Assembly (NCBI GenBank): GCA_900547555.1
Contig: URHG01000044.1
Coordinates: forward strand, 1-21,975
Direction: 5' to 3'
From: an uncultured Porphyromonadaceae bacterium
GTDB taxonomy: Bacteria > Bacteroidota > Bacteroidia > Bacteroidales > UBA11471
DNA: 21,975 bases
The notes under the pieces are model-generated. The model was given only the letters and a program-made list of their open reading frames with translations. It was not told the DNA's origin and did not search any database. Positions within the stretch are counted from its first letter, which is position 1. Each line of letters starts with the position of its first letter. Both the position numbers and the translations under genes were made by a program. Below, piece after piece: positions 7,592 through 15,247 of this stretch.

Positions 7592-8590
7592 ATGAAACCA
7601 AGCGTCAACGACTATACCCGAGAAGAAGAATGCATTTACAAAGACGAGAGATACTCGGTTCGTGATAACGGAGCGGTGTGGCAGCATCCCCGTGAAGGAA
7701 AGAAACCACGACCAACCGATTGTCAATGGACTTTCGGTAAGCCCAATAGCAAAACCGGGTATATGGAGATTGGTTCGGCGCGTGTTCATATTATTGTGGC
7801 AATGGCGTTTTATGGTGTTCGGGACACAAAGATTTACGTTGTTGACCATATAGACACTAATCGTCAGAACAATCGGATAGAGAATTTACGTTGGCTTACA
7901 AGACTTGAAAACGTATTGTTAAATCCTATTTCGCGAAAAAAGATTGAATATATCTGTGGTTGTAGTGCCGAGGAATTTCTCGCCAATCCCGAAAAATATC
8001 GGGATATGATTCAGTCCGATACCGGTTTCGGATGGATGCGGACTGTTACTAAAGAAGAGGGTGAACAGTGTTTGAAAAATCTGCTAGAATGGGCCGCGAG
8101 CGATAAACAGTCATCAGGTGGCTCAATGGGCGAGTGGATTTATCAACCATTATCTACAAAGTATAATCCTATCGAAGAAATACCGGAAGAACCGGACTAT
8201 ATCATGTCATTAACGCCCGGAGCAGCACAACGCGACTGGCGCACACCTTCTGAATTTCCGTGTACTCCACAAGAGGTCGGCGATACTCCACTTGCCACCT
8301 ATGCCGAGAAACTAAAGGGTAGGAAGGTTTTTGCTCAAAATCAATATGGTGCATCATTGATAATCAATAGCGGATTTTCCGAAGACAGGCAAGCTCTATA
8401 TGTGATGACCGAATCATCCGAAGGTGAGGCCGCTATCAAACGTTATGCACTCGCAAGAATCACTTATGAAGATGGCCTATTTATTCATACAGGACATACG
8501 TTCTTTACAAAGGAAGGGGCAGAAAAGCAATTTACTCTTGCACAGGGGTTAGAATGGACTGGCGAAGATTCAATAGATGATTATTGCTGA
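7592..8590 (+). CDS. HNH endonuclease-like protein
   Basis: A 332-residue protein. Residues 18-110 resemble NUMOD4/HNH_3 nucleases: RVHIIVAMAF (His66), VVDHIDTNRQNN (Asp85-His86, Asn94) and RIENLRWLT (Asn98, Trp101). This is the layout of homing-type HNH enzymes, in which the histidines and asparagines bind metal and cut DNA. After a spacer, the C-terminal 130 residues (from about 200) form a second unknown domain rich in beta-prone sequence and ending in an acidic tail, EDSIDDYC. It is the last gene of the co-oriented group, 24 bp after its neighbour, and the last gene before the right-hand repeat. It may be a homing or defence nuclease. Confidence 0.8.
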   Translation: MKPSVNDYTREEECIYKDERYSVRDNGAVWQHPREGKKPRPTDCQWTFGKPNSKTGYMEIGSARVHIIVAMAFYGVRDTKIYVVDHIDTNRQNNRIENLRWLTRLENVLLNPISRKKIEYICGCSAEEFLANPEKYRDMIQSDTGFGWMRTVTKEEGEQCLKNLLEWAASDKQSSGGSMGEWIYQPLSTKYNPIEEIPEEPDYIMSLTPGAAQRDWRTPSEFPCTPQEVGDTPLATYAEKLKGRKVFAQNQYGASLIINSGFSEDRQALYVMTESSEGEAAIKRYALARITYEDGLFIHTGHTFFTKEGAEKQFTLAQGLEWTGEDSIDDYC

Positions 8591-8714
8591 TTTTCCGACA
8601 AAAACAGTTGTTCGTAAAAGATAGTAATTCTACATTTGTCTGGACACAACAGAATGTTCTCACACAATAAAGAGATGTAACTCTCCATAAGAGGTATCTC
8701 GTAAAATGGGATTG

Positions 8715-8761
8715 CAGCGAAAAGAGAAAATGCGTAGCAAAGTTATCTTCTCTTTTGGCTG
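8715..8761. repeat. Hairpin after the HNH gene
   Basis: CAGCGAAAAGAGAA (8715-8728) pairs with TTCTCTTTTGGCTG (8748-8761) at 13 of 14 positions around a 19-nt loop. There is no following T-tract, so an intrinsic terminator is doubtful. The right arm is part of a 15-bp direct repeat seen again at 8969-8983. Confidence 0.5.
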
Positions 8762-8804
8762 TGTATTTGTGTAGGGTAGAATGTGAAAATCCATTGAAAA
8801 TTCA

Positions 8805-8851
8805 GTTTAGTTTAGTCTATTAGCCTATATATATGCTAAACCAAAGTAAAC
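8805..8851. repeat. Right copy of semi-palindromic att-like repeat
   Basis: The left arm GTTTAGTTTAGT (8805-8816) is identical to that at 431-442. The right arm ACCAAAGTAAAC (8840-8851) matches 468-479 at 11 of 12 positions. The 23-bp centre again contains CTATATATA. The total length is 47 bp against 49 bp on the left. Same-orientation copies on both sides of the cargo suggest attL and attR. Confidence 0.55.
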
Positions 8852-8861
8852 TAAATTTAGG

Positions 8862-8889
8862 TAGGCATATTTGCCTTTCCATATGCCTA
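8862..8889. repeat. Hairpin beside the right repeat
   Basis: Perfect 9-bp arms TAGGCATAT (8862-8870) and ATATGCCTA (8881-8889) surround a 10-nt loop, starting 10 bp after the right att-like repeat. The left repeat has no such partner. Confidence 0.45.
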
Positions 8890-9516
8890 TGGTTTTATAC
8901 AAATAGTTATCTTAGCGGAAACACAAGTTTCAATGAAGATATGAGACAAAACACACAAACCTGTCCTTTTCTCTTTTGGCTGTAATAATTCAAGGATAAT
9001 CCACCGAACGATATTCTTCGGATGAGAGGTCGATAGTCGGAAAACTACTTTAAGAGGCACTTTGAATGCGACCAAGTGCAAGGGATGAAACTAAGTGAAA
9101 TGCGAAAAACAGAGAATCGCTTAAAATATTGATTTTGTTCCTGTTTTGTTTCCTTGACGAGATACGCAAAACTCTATTATATTAATATACAATACATAGC
9201 GTATATATCTTACAATATTTACCAGATTTCCATTCGAGAATGGCGAAACACTTTCGTCTGTTCACATGTTACGGCACCGCTGTGCTACGCACCAAAGATA
9301 GGAAAAGTTTTCGAAAATACAAAACGCGGAGTATTGTTATCGGTTATATGGGGTGATATGTCGGTATCTTATTGAATCTGTTATATGTGTAATTGCCTTT
9401 GCCGGACTGTCGGGGAGTGGCTGCGGAAATATTTTGCTGTATGGAGTGGCGGTAGGATCATGTCGGGGAAATCATCGGTTTGTCTATGATGGTTTAATGG
9501 CCGCTTTCTTTTAAAA

Positions 9517-9720
9517 TCAGCTTTTGTCCGAACTTCTTTTTCTGGTGACGGAATTTTTACCTGTTTTGAGGGAGGTAACTTTGTTTTTTGTCATTCTTTC
9601 GTCGGGTAAAACTGTTTTCTTTTGGCACATACTTTTCGACAAAGTGTCGTTTCTTGACGTTTTTCGGGGGGCTTTCGGAGCAGACGAGGTAGCCGTTTCT
9701 CGGGAAGATTGCTTATTCAT
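9517..9720 (-). CDS. Possible small basic protein coupled to the WYL gene
   Basis: A 67-residue frame starts with ATG at 9720, overlapping the WYL stop by 8 nt (ATGAATAA), an arrangement typical of translational coupling. The product is rich in Lys, Arg, Ser and Thr with almost no hydrophobic core (for example KAPRKTSRNDTLSKS). It could be an RNA- or DNA-binding or disordered protein. Nothing in it matches a family I know, and chance is a real alternative. Confidence 0.3.
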   Translation of the reverse strand: MNKQSSRETATSSAPKAPRKTSRNDTLSKSMCQKKTVLPDERMTKNKVTSLKTGKNSVTRKRSSDKS

Positions 9721-10635
9721 GACTTTCGGGAACATTACGTGCGGCGGCTTTTATATAAGTGTCGTACAGACGTTTGCGTAGAGAGTGCGGTTTGATGACT
9801 TCGACCGAACGGCTTCGGGATAACAATTCCATGACAAAGTCATTGGTAATTCTCAACCGCAGTTTTATGATGAGACCTTCATCGTTGTCCGATACTATTT
9901 CTTGTGATGTGTGTAGCGGAAGGGTTTTGACAAACGCACCGTCGAGGGTATCGTATCGTAAAATGATTTCTTCGATCGGTGTTTGAGGGTCGTTCCAGAT
10001 GCCGAAACTTTCTCGGAACAACGCCGGAATGTCGATGTCTTCCCGGCGGGTGAAAGGCTTGTCGGCAGCAATGCGGAAAAGAGATAGGCGGTCGAGTGCG
10101 AAGCATTTAAGCTTTTTGTCGGAGTCATATCCCACGAGATACCAGCGTTGTTGCGATTCTTTGAGGTAGTATGGCTCCACTTGTTTGGAAATGACTTTAT
10201 TGTCGTGGCGGAACAATGTGTAATCAAATTCTACTGTAAACCGATTTCGTATGGCATCAAGTATTTCGGCGATATTGGCATGTGCTGCATACCGCCTATG
10301 TTCGGCCAGTACATATTGTTGCAATACACTATCGCTGTCGATGGCGTTTAACATTTCGAAGTTCCGTAATAGTTCTTCGTGAAAATCGGTGTACTCGTTG
10401 TTTTGTACGATAAATATCCCTTGTTTTTGTTGTGGCTTATCGTAAGGCCGAACAACTCCTCAATGGTGTTGAAATCGCGTTGCAGAGTACGTTGCGTGCA
10501 GCCGTTTGCTTCGGAGTAACGCCATCGCATGGTTTGATTCACCTCATCGATAAGTTTTTGGGGTGGGATATACTCCGAATTCCGGAGTTTGTTGATAATG
10601 ATTGCCAGTCGCCTTATGGGATTTATTTTAGCCAT
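9713..10635 (-). pseudogene. WYL-domain HTH transcriptional regulator, frameshifted
   Basis: The start is ATG at 10635. Residues 5-70 form a winged-helix-type DNA-binding domain (RRLAIIINKLRN ... QRTLQRDFNTIEELFG). The frame then breaks near 10412-10414. The remainder, in another frame (EEILDAIRNRF-like linker, QRWYLVGYD containing the W-Y-L signature, then a WCX-type C-terminal region), runs to TAA at 9713-9715. One extra base in the three-base run at 10412-10414 (T on the coding strand) restores about 307 residues, the usual YafY-like length. WYL proteins sense ligands, often nucleic acids or nucleotides, and several repress phage-defence genes. Here the target is unknown. As printed, the first frame ends at 10348, leaving only the DNA-binding part. 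Confidence 0.85.
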
Positions 10636-10653
10636 GATTTATATCTTTTGCGA

Positions 10654-10661
10654 CAAATATA
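10654..10661 (-). promoter_or_regulatory. -7 element of the WYL gene (TATATTTG)
   Basis: TATATTTG on the minus strand matches TAnnTTTG, 18 bp upstream of the WYL ATG. No well-spaced -33 box is clear, because the ACGACA repeats occupy that place. Confidence 0.55.
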
Positions 10662-10671
10662 AGGGCTGACA

Positions 10672-10697
10672 ACGACAAAATGTGTCGTTGTACGACA
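10672..10697. promoter_or_regulatory. Operator candidate: three alternating ACGACA half-sites
   Basis: ACGACA (10672-10677), its inverse TGTCGT (10683-10688) and ACGACA (10692-10697) follow one another, forming two overlapping palindromes with 5-nt and 3-nt spacers. They lie just upstream of the WYL -7 box, where a repressor would block or an activator would contact polymerase. Autoregulation by the WYL protein is the natural guess. Confidence 0.55.
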
Positions 10698-10721
10698 TTT
10701 TGAGTGAAAAAATGAGAAAAT

Positions 10722-10751
10722 AAAAAAGAGCCGTTGAATTTTCAACGGCTC
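10722..10751 (-). terminator. Intrinsic terminator of tRNA-His
   Basis: Perfect 11-bp arms GAGCCGTTGAA / TTCAACGGCTC (10728-10751) with a 2-nt centre, followed on the minus strand by TTTTTTA. It begins about 5 nt beyond the tRNA 3' end. Confidence 0.9.
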
Positions 10752-10755
10752 TCGG

Positions 10756-10830
10756 GGTGAAAGATGGGGCTTGAACCCACGACCTTCGGGACCACAATCC
10801 GACGCTCTAACCAACTGAGCTACATTCACC
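10756..10830 (-). tRNA. tRNA-His (anticodon GTG)
   Basis: The minus strand folds as a cloverleaf: acceptor GTGAATG with CTTTCAC (one T-T mismatch), D-arm GCTC...GAGC, anticodon loop TTGTGGT with anticodon GTG, and T-arm GTGGG-TTCAAGC-CCCAT. An extra 5' G (10830) faces discriminator C73 (10756), the G-1:C73 pair that marks tRNA-His. CCA is not fully encoded (the next bases are CCG). Confidence 0.95.
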
Positions 10831-10848
10831 ATGTCGCTTTGCTTTTGT

Positions 10849-10889
10849 AAAAGCGATGCAAAGATAGGCGTTTTCTCTGACTTTGCAAA
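10849..10889 (-). promoter_or_regulatory. Promoter of tRNA-His
   Basis: TTTG (10886-10889), a 19-bp spacer and TATCTTTG (10859-10866) on the minus strand fit the Bacteroidota consensus. The 18-bp segment starting at the -7 box (10849-10866) is identical to that of the tRNA-Thr gene at 21884-21901. Confidence 0.8.
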
Positions 10890-10905
10890 TATTTTTCCGA
10901 TTTTT

Positions 10906-11979
10906 TTATTCTTCTCTGTTCTCTTCGATACCGATGTTATGAGTACGGAGATGGCTGCGGGTACGATCGGCAAAGAGTTGCATACGCCGGTATGCGGTGG
11001 GTGAGAGGGAATCTTGCGGGGTCGATACGGGATAGAGCCTGAATCTTTTATGCCCTGTGAGAAGCGGTCGGCCCGTCCATACCAAGTCGTAACAGCAACG
11101 GGCTATGCGGGTATGTCCTGTCGAGTCTTTTTCCAAAACGAGTGTAAACGCGGCTCCGCCGTCGGTATGGGTTCGACTCATGTTGGAGATGAAGTTACCC
11201 AACGAATATACGACGACATGTTGCCGGCCGGTGCTGTCGGTGCGTAATTCCATCGGTTGCACGACGTGAGGGTGGTTGCCGATGATATGCGTTACCCCCT
11301 GACCGAGAAGCCAGTCGGCCAGTTGCTTCTGGCTTTTATCGGGAAGAAGTTCATATTCGGTTCCCCAGTGCATACAGGCGATGATGGCGTCGGGTTGTAT
11401 GGCTCGGGCTTCGGCTATATCTTGCCGCATGGCACGGCGGTCTATGCGGTTTACGATACGGGGAGGAGTTTCGACGAGGCTGTTGGTTGCATAGGTATAA
11501 TTGAGAAGGACGATGCGGAAACCGTTTTTCTCTATGATCATGGGATAGCGGCGCGAGCGGTCGCTTTCATTACGGTAAGTACCGATGCGGGGAATGCAAA
11601 GCGAATCGAGCATCGACAAAGTGCGGTCGAATCCTTTCCGTCCTCGGTCAAGACAATGGTTGTTGGCTGTGAGCAGAATGTCGAAACCGCACTCTTTTAC
11701 GGCATACAGGAATGCGTCGGGTGCCGAGAAAGCCGGGTACCCTCGATAAGGTTTTCCCCCGAGGGTAACTTCGAGATTGGCAATGGCGATATCGGCTTTC
11801 GAGACAAGAGGCTTCACGGCGGAGAAACAGTCGGAGTAGTCGTAGATCCCTCCGTTACGGGCCGAATCGATTTGCGCCTGATGTTGCATGAGGTCTCCGG
11901 CGAAAAACAGCGTAATCCTTTTTTGAGCCGAAAGGATTACGCTGCAAGACAGAAGTATGAGAAGTAAAGAGATTCTCAT
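10906..11979 (-). CDS. CapA-family metallophosphatase-like protein
   Basis: A 357-residue exported protein with an N-terminal signal peptide (MRISLLLILLSCSVILSAQ). It carries the CapA/PgsA (PGA_cap) motifs FFAGDLMQHQ, ANLEVTLGG, TANNHCLDRG, CMHWGTEYE, GNHPHVVQPME and SLGNFISNM, which form a calcineurin-like metal site. In Bacillus, CapA takes part in poly-gamma-glutamate export. In Bacteroidota without a capBC operon the substrate is unknown, so a cell-envelope role is all I would claim. Its ATG lies 10 nt after the folD stop, so the two are co-transcribed. It ends about 76 bp before tRNA-His, with no terminator visible between them. Confidence 0.92.
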   Translation of the reverse strand: MRISLLLILLSCSVILSAQKRITLFFAGDLMQHQAQIDSARNGGIYDYSDCFSAVKPLVSKADIAIANLEVTLGGKPYRGYPAFSAPDAFLYAVKECGFDILLTANNHCLDRGRKGFDRTLSMLDSLCIPRIGTYRNESDRSRRYPMIIEKNGFRIVLLNYTYATNSLVETPPRIVNRIDRRAMRQDIAEARAIQPDAIIACMHWGTEYELLPDKSQKQLADWLLGQGVTHIIGNHPHVVQPMELRTDSTGRQHVVVYSLGNFISNMSRTHTDGGAAFTLVLEKDSTGHTRIARCCYDLVWTGRPLLTGHKRFRLYPVSTPQDSLSPTAYRRMQLFADRTRSHLRTHNIGIEENREE

Positions 11980-11989
11980 ACGCCGGCGG

Positions 11990-12871
11990 TTATTTGTAGA
12001 TGGCTTTTTTACCGGCCAACAAAGTATTGCGCATGAGCGATACGATGGTCATGGGACCGACGCCTCCGGGAACGGGTGTGATATAAGAGCATTTGGGTGC
12101 TACTTCCTCGAAGAGAACATCTCCGTTGAGCCGGAAACCCGATTTTTTCGATGCGTCGGGTACACGTGTCGTTCCCACGTCGACAATGACAGCTCCCTCT
12201 TTCACCATATCGGCTGTAACGAAATCGGGTTGTCCGAGGGCGGCGATGATAATGTCGGCCTGCCGGCACATCTCTTTCAGATTTTTCGATGCGCTGTGGC
12301 ATACGGTAACGGTAGCATTACCCGGATTGCTTTTCTGCATCATGAGTGTGGCAACCGGTTTCCCGACGATATTGCTACGACCCAAGACTACGCAATGTTT
12401 GCCTTTGGTGTCGATGTTGTACCGTTTGAGCAATTCCATGATACCGGCAGGAGTGGCCGATACGAAACACGGTAATCCGATAGACATGCGTCCTACATTG
12501 ATAGGGTGGAAGCCGTCCACGTCTTTACGGTAATCGATGGCTTCGATGATACGTTGCTCGGAGATGTGCTTGGGTAACGGGAGTTGTACGATGAAACCAT
12601 CGATGTCGGCATCATCATTCAGTCGCTCCACTTCTTTCAGAAGTTCTTCTTCGGTGATGTCGTCTTCATGGCGAATGAGCGTCGATTTGAAGCCGCATTG
12701 TTCGCAGGCTTTTACTTTGTGGGCGACATACGTTTCGCTTCCTCCGTCATGGCCGACGAGGATAGCTGCCAAATGCGGGCGTTTTCCCCCATTTGCTACG
12801 ATTTCGGCAACTTCGGCAGCGATTTCCTGCTTGATTTGTTCCGAGATGGTTTTTCCGTCAATTAGTTGCAT
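11990..12871 (-). CDS. folD: FolD, methylenetetrahydrofolate dehydrogenase/cyclohydrolase
   Basis: A 293-residue cytosolic enzyme, normal family length. It interconverts 5,10-methylene-, 5,10-methenyl- and 10-formyl-tetrahydrofolate with NADP(H), feeding purine and formyl-Met synthesis. Motifs: ETYVAHKVKACEQCGF with the catalytic Tyr and Lys, IVQLPLPKHI, SATPAGIMELLKRY, the nucleotide-binding GRSNIVGKPVA and C-terminal PVPGGVGPMTIVSLM. Its start overlaps the stop of the thioredoxin lipoprotein gene by 10 nt, and capA follows after 10 nt, so the three form one transcription unit. Confidence 0.97.
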   Translation of the reverse strand: MQLIDGKTISEQIKQEIAAEVAEIVANGGKRPHLAAILVGHDGGSETYVAHKVKACEQCGFKSTLIRHEDDITEEELLKEVERLNDDADIDGFIVQLPLPKHISEQRIIEAIDYRKDVDGFHPINVGRMSIGLPCFVSATPAGIMELLKRYNIDTKGKHCVVLGRSNIVGKPVATLMMQKSNPGNATVTVCHSASKNLKEMCRQADIIIAALGQPDFVTADMVKEGAVIVDVGTTRVPDASKKSGFRLNGDVLFEEVAPKCSYITPVPGGVGPMTIVSLMRNTLLAGKKAIYK

Positions 12872-13977
12872 ACAGTTTTCTGTTTATTTTTATCCATTAT
12901 TTCATCTATAATTCGAATCATTTTTTCCCCGCGTAAGTTGCGTTTCAGAATAGTTCCATCAGGAGCGAACAATATAATATGTGGAATTCCTGACACTCCG
13001 TATGATTTACAGGCCATATTTTCTGTGTCAAATATTTGTGGCCATGTTATATCATATTTTTTTATCGCTTTTGATAGATTTTCTTTTTTATCCCATACAA
13101 AGATTCCCAAGACCATGAGACCTTTATCTTTATATTTTTCATGTAGGTTGGCCAGATTACGAGTCTCCTTTTTGCAAGGGCCGCACCAGCTGGCCCACAT
13201 ATCCATCAGCACGTAGTTGCCTTTTCCTATGAAATCTGATAATGATGAGAGATTACCTTCAATATCCATACCTTTTATATCGATAAAAGGATTCCCTTCT
13301 ATCGTTGCTTTTTGGGCTTTGATATTGGATATGATTGATTGAGCCGTTTTTTTTGATCTCAGCCACGGTCCCAGATTATTGAGAACAGAATCTCTTACGT
13401 CGAGACTCGATTCTCTCATAAAAAGTGTAAATAGAAGAGTATATCCTATGATATCGTTGTTATGTCCTTTATAAATCTCGATACATCGTTCTCCCAACTT
13501 TTGCTTAAATGTATCCATATAAAGAGTCCATTGGCGGTCAAACTCTTTGGGATCGGGATATAGTTTTTTCAATTCAGCTCTTTTTTCATTAGCGATTTTG
13601 TATAGAGAGGCTTCTTCTGCTTTTATTTTGGCATATTCTTCATTTCGAGTTGTTCCCGATGGTTTATTATATTCTTTCAGATTGGCATTTATGTTTCCGC
13701 TCTCTAAAATTATATTTGCAAATTCTGTACTGTTATTTACAACTATGCGACAATACGATGCAGTATCAACAGTTCCGGTAAGAAAAAATTTATTATCTTT
13801 TATTATTGCACTATCGATGTATTTGTCGTTTTCGTACTTCATAAGATATACGGTTTCTCCGTTCAAGGAGCTGTCGCTTACTTCTCCTTGTATCGTGTAT
13901 GTATTGGAATGTTGTGCAGAGTTACAGGCACTTAAAACGACCAATAAGCAAACTATACTTAAATAAAATGTTTTCAT
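12862..13977 (-). CDS. TlpA-like thioredoxin lipoprotein with DUF4369 domain (copy C)
   Basis: A 371-residue lipoprotein. I place the start at ATG 13977 because MKTFYLSIVCLLVVLSAC is a lipoprotein signal with lipobox VLSAC; a frame extension to 14037 would bury it. Then come a DUF4369 domain (YTIQGEVSD ... FANIILESG), a helical linker, and a C-terminal TlpA/AhpC-type thioredoxin domain with active site WASWCGPC and cis-Pro loop GIPHIILF. It should act in the periplasm as a disulfide reductase; the partner is unknown. It is the last and most diverged of three tandem paralogs, 28 bp after copy B, and overlaps folD by 10 nt. Confidence 0.92.
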   Translation of the reverse strand: MKTFYLSIVCLLVVLSACNSAQHSNTYTIQGEVSDSSLNGETVYLMKYENDKYIDSAIIKDNKFFLTGTVDTASYCRIVVNNSTEFANIILESGNINANLKEYNKPSGTTRNEEYAKIKAEEASLYKIANEKRAELKKLYPDPKEFDRQWTLYMDTFKQKLGERCIEIYKGHNNDIIGYTLLFTLFMRESSLDVRDSVLNNLGPWLRSKKTAQSIISNIKAQKATIEGNPFIDIKGMDIEGNLSSLSDFIGKGNYVLMDMWASWCGPCKKETRNLANLHEKYKDKGLMVLGIFVWDKKENLSKAIKKYDITWPQIFDTENMACKSYGVSGIPHIILFAPDGTILKRNLRGEKMIRIIDEIMDKNKQKTVCN

Positions 13978-14005
13978 ATTATATCTATTTAAGAGCTTGT
14001 CGAGT

Positions 14006-15139
14006 TTATCTTTTATTTTGTAAGGTGTATTCGACATCGGTAATCATGTTTTTTCCCCGTAGATTCCGTGCGAGAATCGTTCCGTCGGGGGCAAATAATA
14101 TGATGTGGGGAATACCTTCTACACCGTAATTTTTACGGACATTATTTTGAACGTCGAAAATTTGCGGCCAGGTGATTTTTTCTTTTTCCACAGCTCGTTT
14201 CATATTTTTCTCTTTATCCCATACGAAGATACCGACAACGGTAAGACCTTTGTCCTTGTATTTGTTGTGCAGATAGGCGAGATTGGGGATTTCTTGTTTG
14301 CAAGGACCGCACCAGCTGGCCCACATGTCCATCAGCACGTAATTCCCCCGATTGAAGAAGTCGGATAAGGCAATATCATTCCCGTTTACGTCCCGGCCTT
14401 CGATATCGATATAAGGTTGCCCTACGGCCGTTTTTTTCAAAGCCTCGACTTTTTTTATTTTTTTCTGGATATCTTTTCGAGATCTCAGCCAAGGACCGAT
14501 ATTATCGAGGATTTCGATTTGTTTATCTATATCGGTAGGATAGATGTACGAGTACATGATGAGATATTGTCCTAATGCATCGTTATTGTGTCGGGAAAGA
14601 ATTTCCCGACATATCGAGTCTTCTATAAGATTTATGTGTGCGACTATGGAGGGAAGTTGCTCGTATAATACTTCTTGGGGAATTTCCCTGTCTCCGTTTT
14701 GGGGAGGTTCTATACCATTCTTTTTCCAATAGGCGTCGATGAGAGAATCGAGTTGGGCTGTGAAAATATTTTGTAAACTATCCGCTGTTTTGTTGATGTC
14801 GGTTATTTGTTCATTCATCGGACTTCCTTGAGGAAAAACATGTCCATAGAGGTCGAGTGAAATTGTTCCGTTTTCGAGAATGAAAAAGGCATATATGTTT
14901 TTATCGACGGATACTTCACAACATACAGCGGTATCGATTTTCCCGTTGAACGAAAACCGGTTTCCTTCTATACGGGTACTGTCTATTTTGGCATGGTTAT
15001 CTCGTTGTATGATATAGATGGTGCGACCGTCAAATGTCGAATCTTTGAGCTCTCCTTTGACGTGATATGCCGTTGATGTTGCTGTACAGGAGCAAAACAA
15101 TAAAAGACAACTTATTATTCCTAAAAAAACGTTTTTCAT
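14006..15139 (-). CDS. TlpA-like thioredoxin lipoprotein with DUF4369 domain (copy B)
   Basis: A 377-residue paralog of its neighbours, starting at ATG 15139 (MKNVFLGIISCLLLFCSC, lipobox FCSC). Order: signal peptide; DUF4369 domain (YHVKGELKDSTFDGRTIYI ... FFILENGTISLDL); a helical linker; thioredoxin domain with WASWCGPC and GIPHIILF. A 197-bp tract (14232-14428) covering the domain entry and active site is almost identical to copy A, while the rest of the two genes is far more diverged. A -7 element TATATTTG at 15161-15168 suggests its own promoter in the 108-bp gap after copy A. Confidence 0.92.
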   Translation of the reverse strand: MKNVFLGIISCLLLFCSCTATSTAYHVKGELKDSTFDGRTIYIIQRDNHAKIDSTRIEGNRFSFNGKIDTAVCCEVSVDKNIYAFFILENGTISLDLYGHVFPQGSPMNEQITDINKTADSLQNIFTAQLDSLIDAYWKKNGIEPPQNGDREIPQEVLYEQLPSIVAHINLIEDSICREILSRHNNDALGQYLIMYSYIYPTDIDKQIEILDNIGPWLRSRKDIQKKIKKVEALKKTAVGQPYIDIEGRDVNGNDIALSDFFNRGNYVLMDMWASWCGPCKQEIPNLAYLHNKYKDKGLTVVGIFVWDKEKNMKRAVEKEKITWPQIFDVQNNVRKNYGVEGIPHIILFAPDGTILARNLRGKNMITDVEYTLQNKR

Positions 15140-15160
15140 AATTGTTGGAAATAGAATGTA

Positions 15161-15168
15161 CAAATATA
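15161..15168 (-). promoter_or_regulatory. -7 element upstream of copy B (TATATTTG)
   Basis: Matches TAnnTTTG on the minus strand, 21 bp upstream of the copy B ATG. No clear TTTG lies at -33, so this is tentative. Confidence 0.4.
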
Positions 15169-15247
15169 GCAAAAAGTCTATATAGATTTGTTACTAGATA
15201 TGTTTTCTATATATGAAAAGATTGCCATAGATAAAACGGCTGACAGG

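Larger units (their letters stand above)
8591..9516. other. Long gene-free junction region
   Basis: About 0.9 kb with no convincing gene. It contains a 14-bp-arm hairpin (8715-8761), the right semi-palindromic repeat (8805-8851), a second hairpin (8862-8889) and a 15-bp direct repeat, TTCTCTTTTGGCTGT, at 8748-8762 and 8969-8983. The stretch 9130-9240 is very AT-rich. It looks like the scar between the accessory island and the core chromosome. Confidence 0.6.

Noticed and set aside
431..8851. Invertible segment or transposon ends
   Set aside because: The flanking repeats are in direct, not inverted, orientation and there is no transposase or invertase between them.
9154..9375. 73-codon plus-strand frame starting with TTG
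   Set aside because: It is in a very AT-rich gene-free region with Tyr/Ile-rich low-complexity translation, and has no promoter or family signature.
11257..11967. 236-codon frame antisense to capA
   Set aside because: Shadow of a well-supported gene; long antisense frames also occur opposite folD, ffh and panC because of codon usage.
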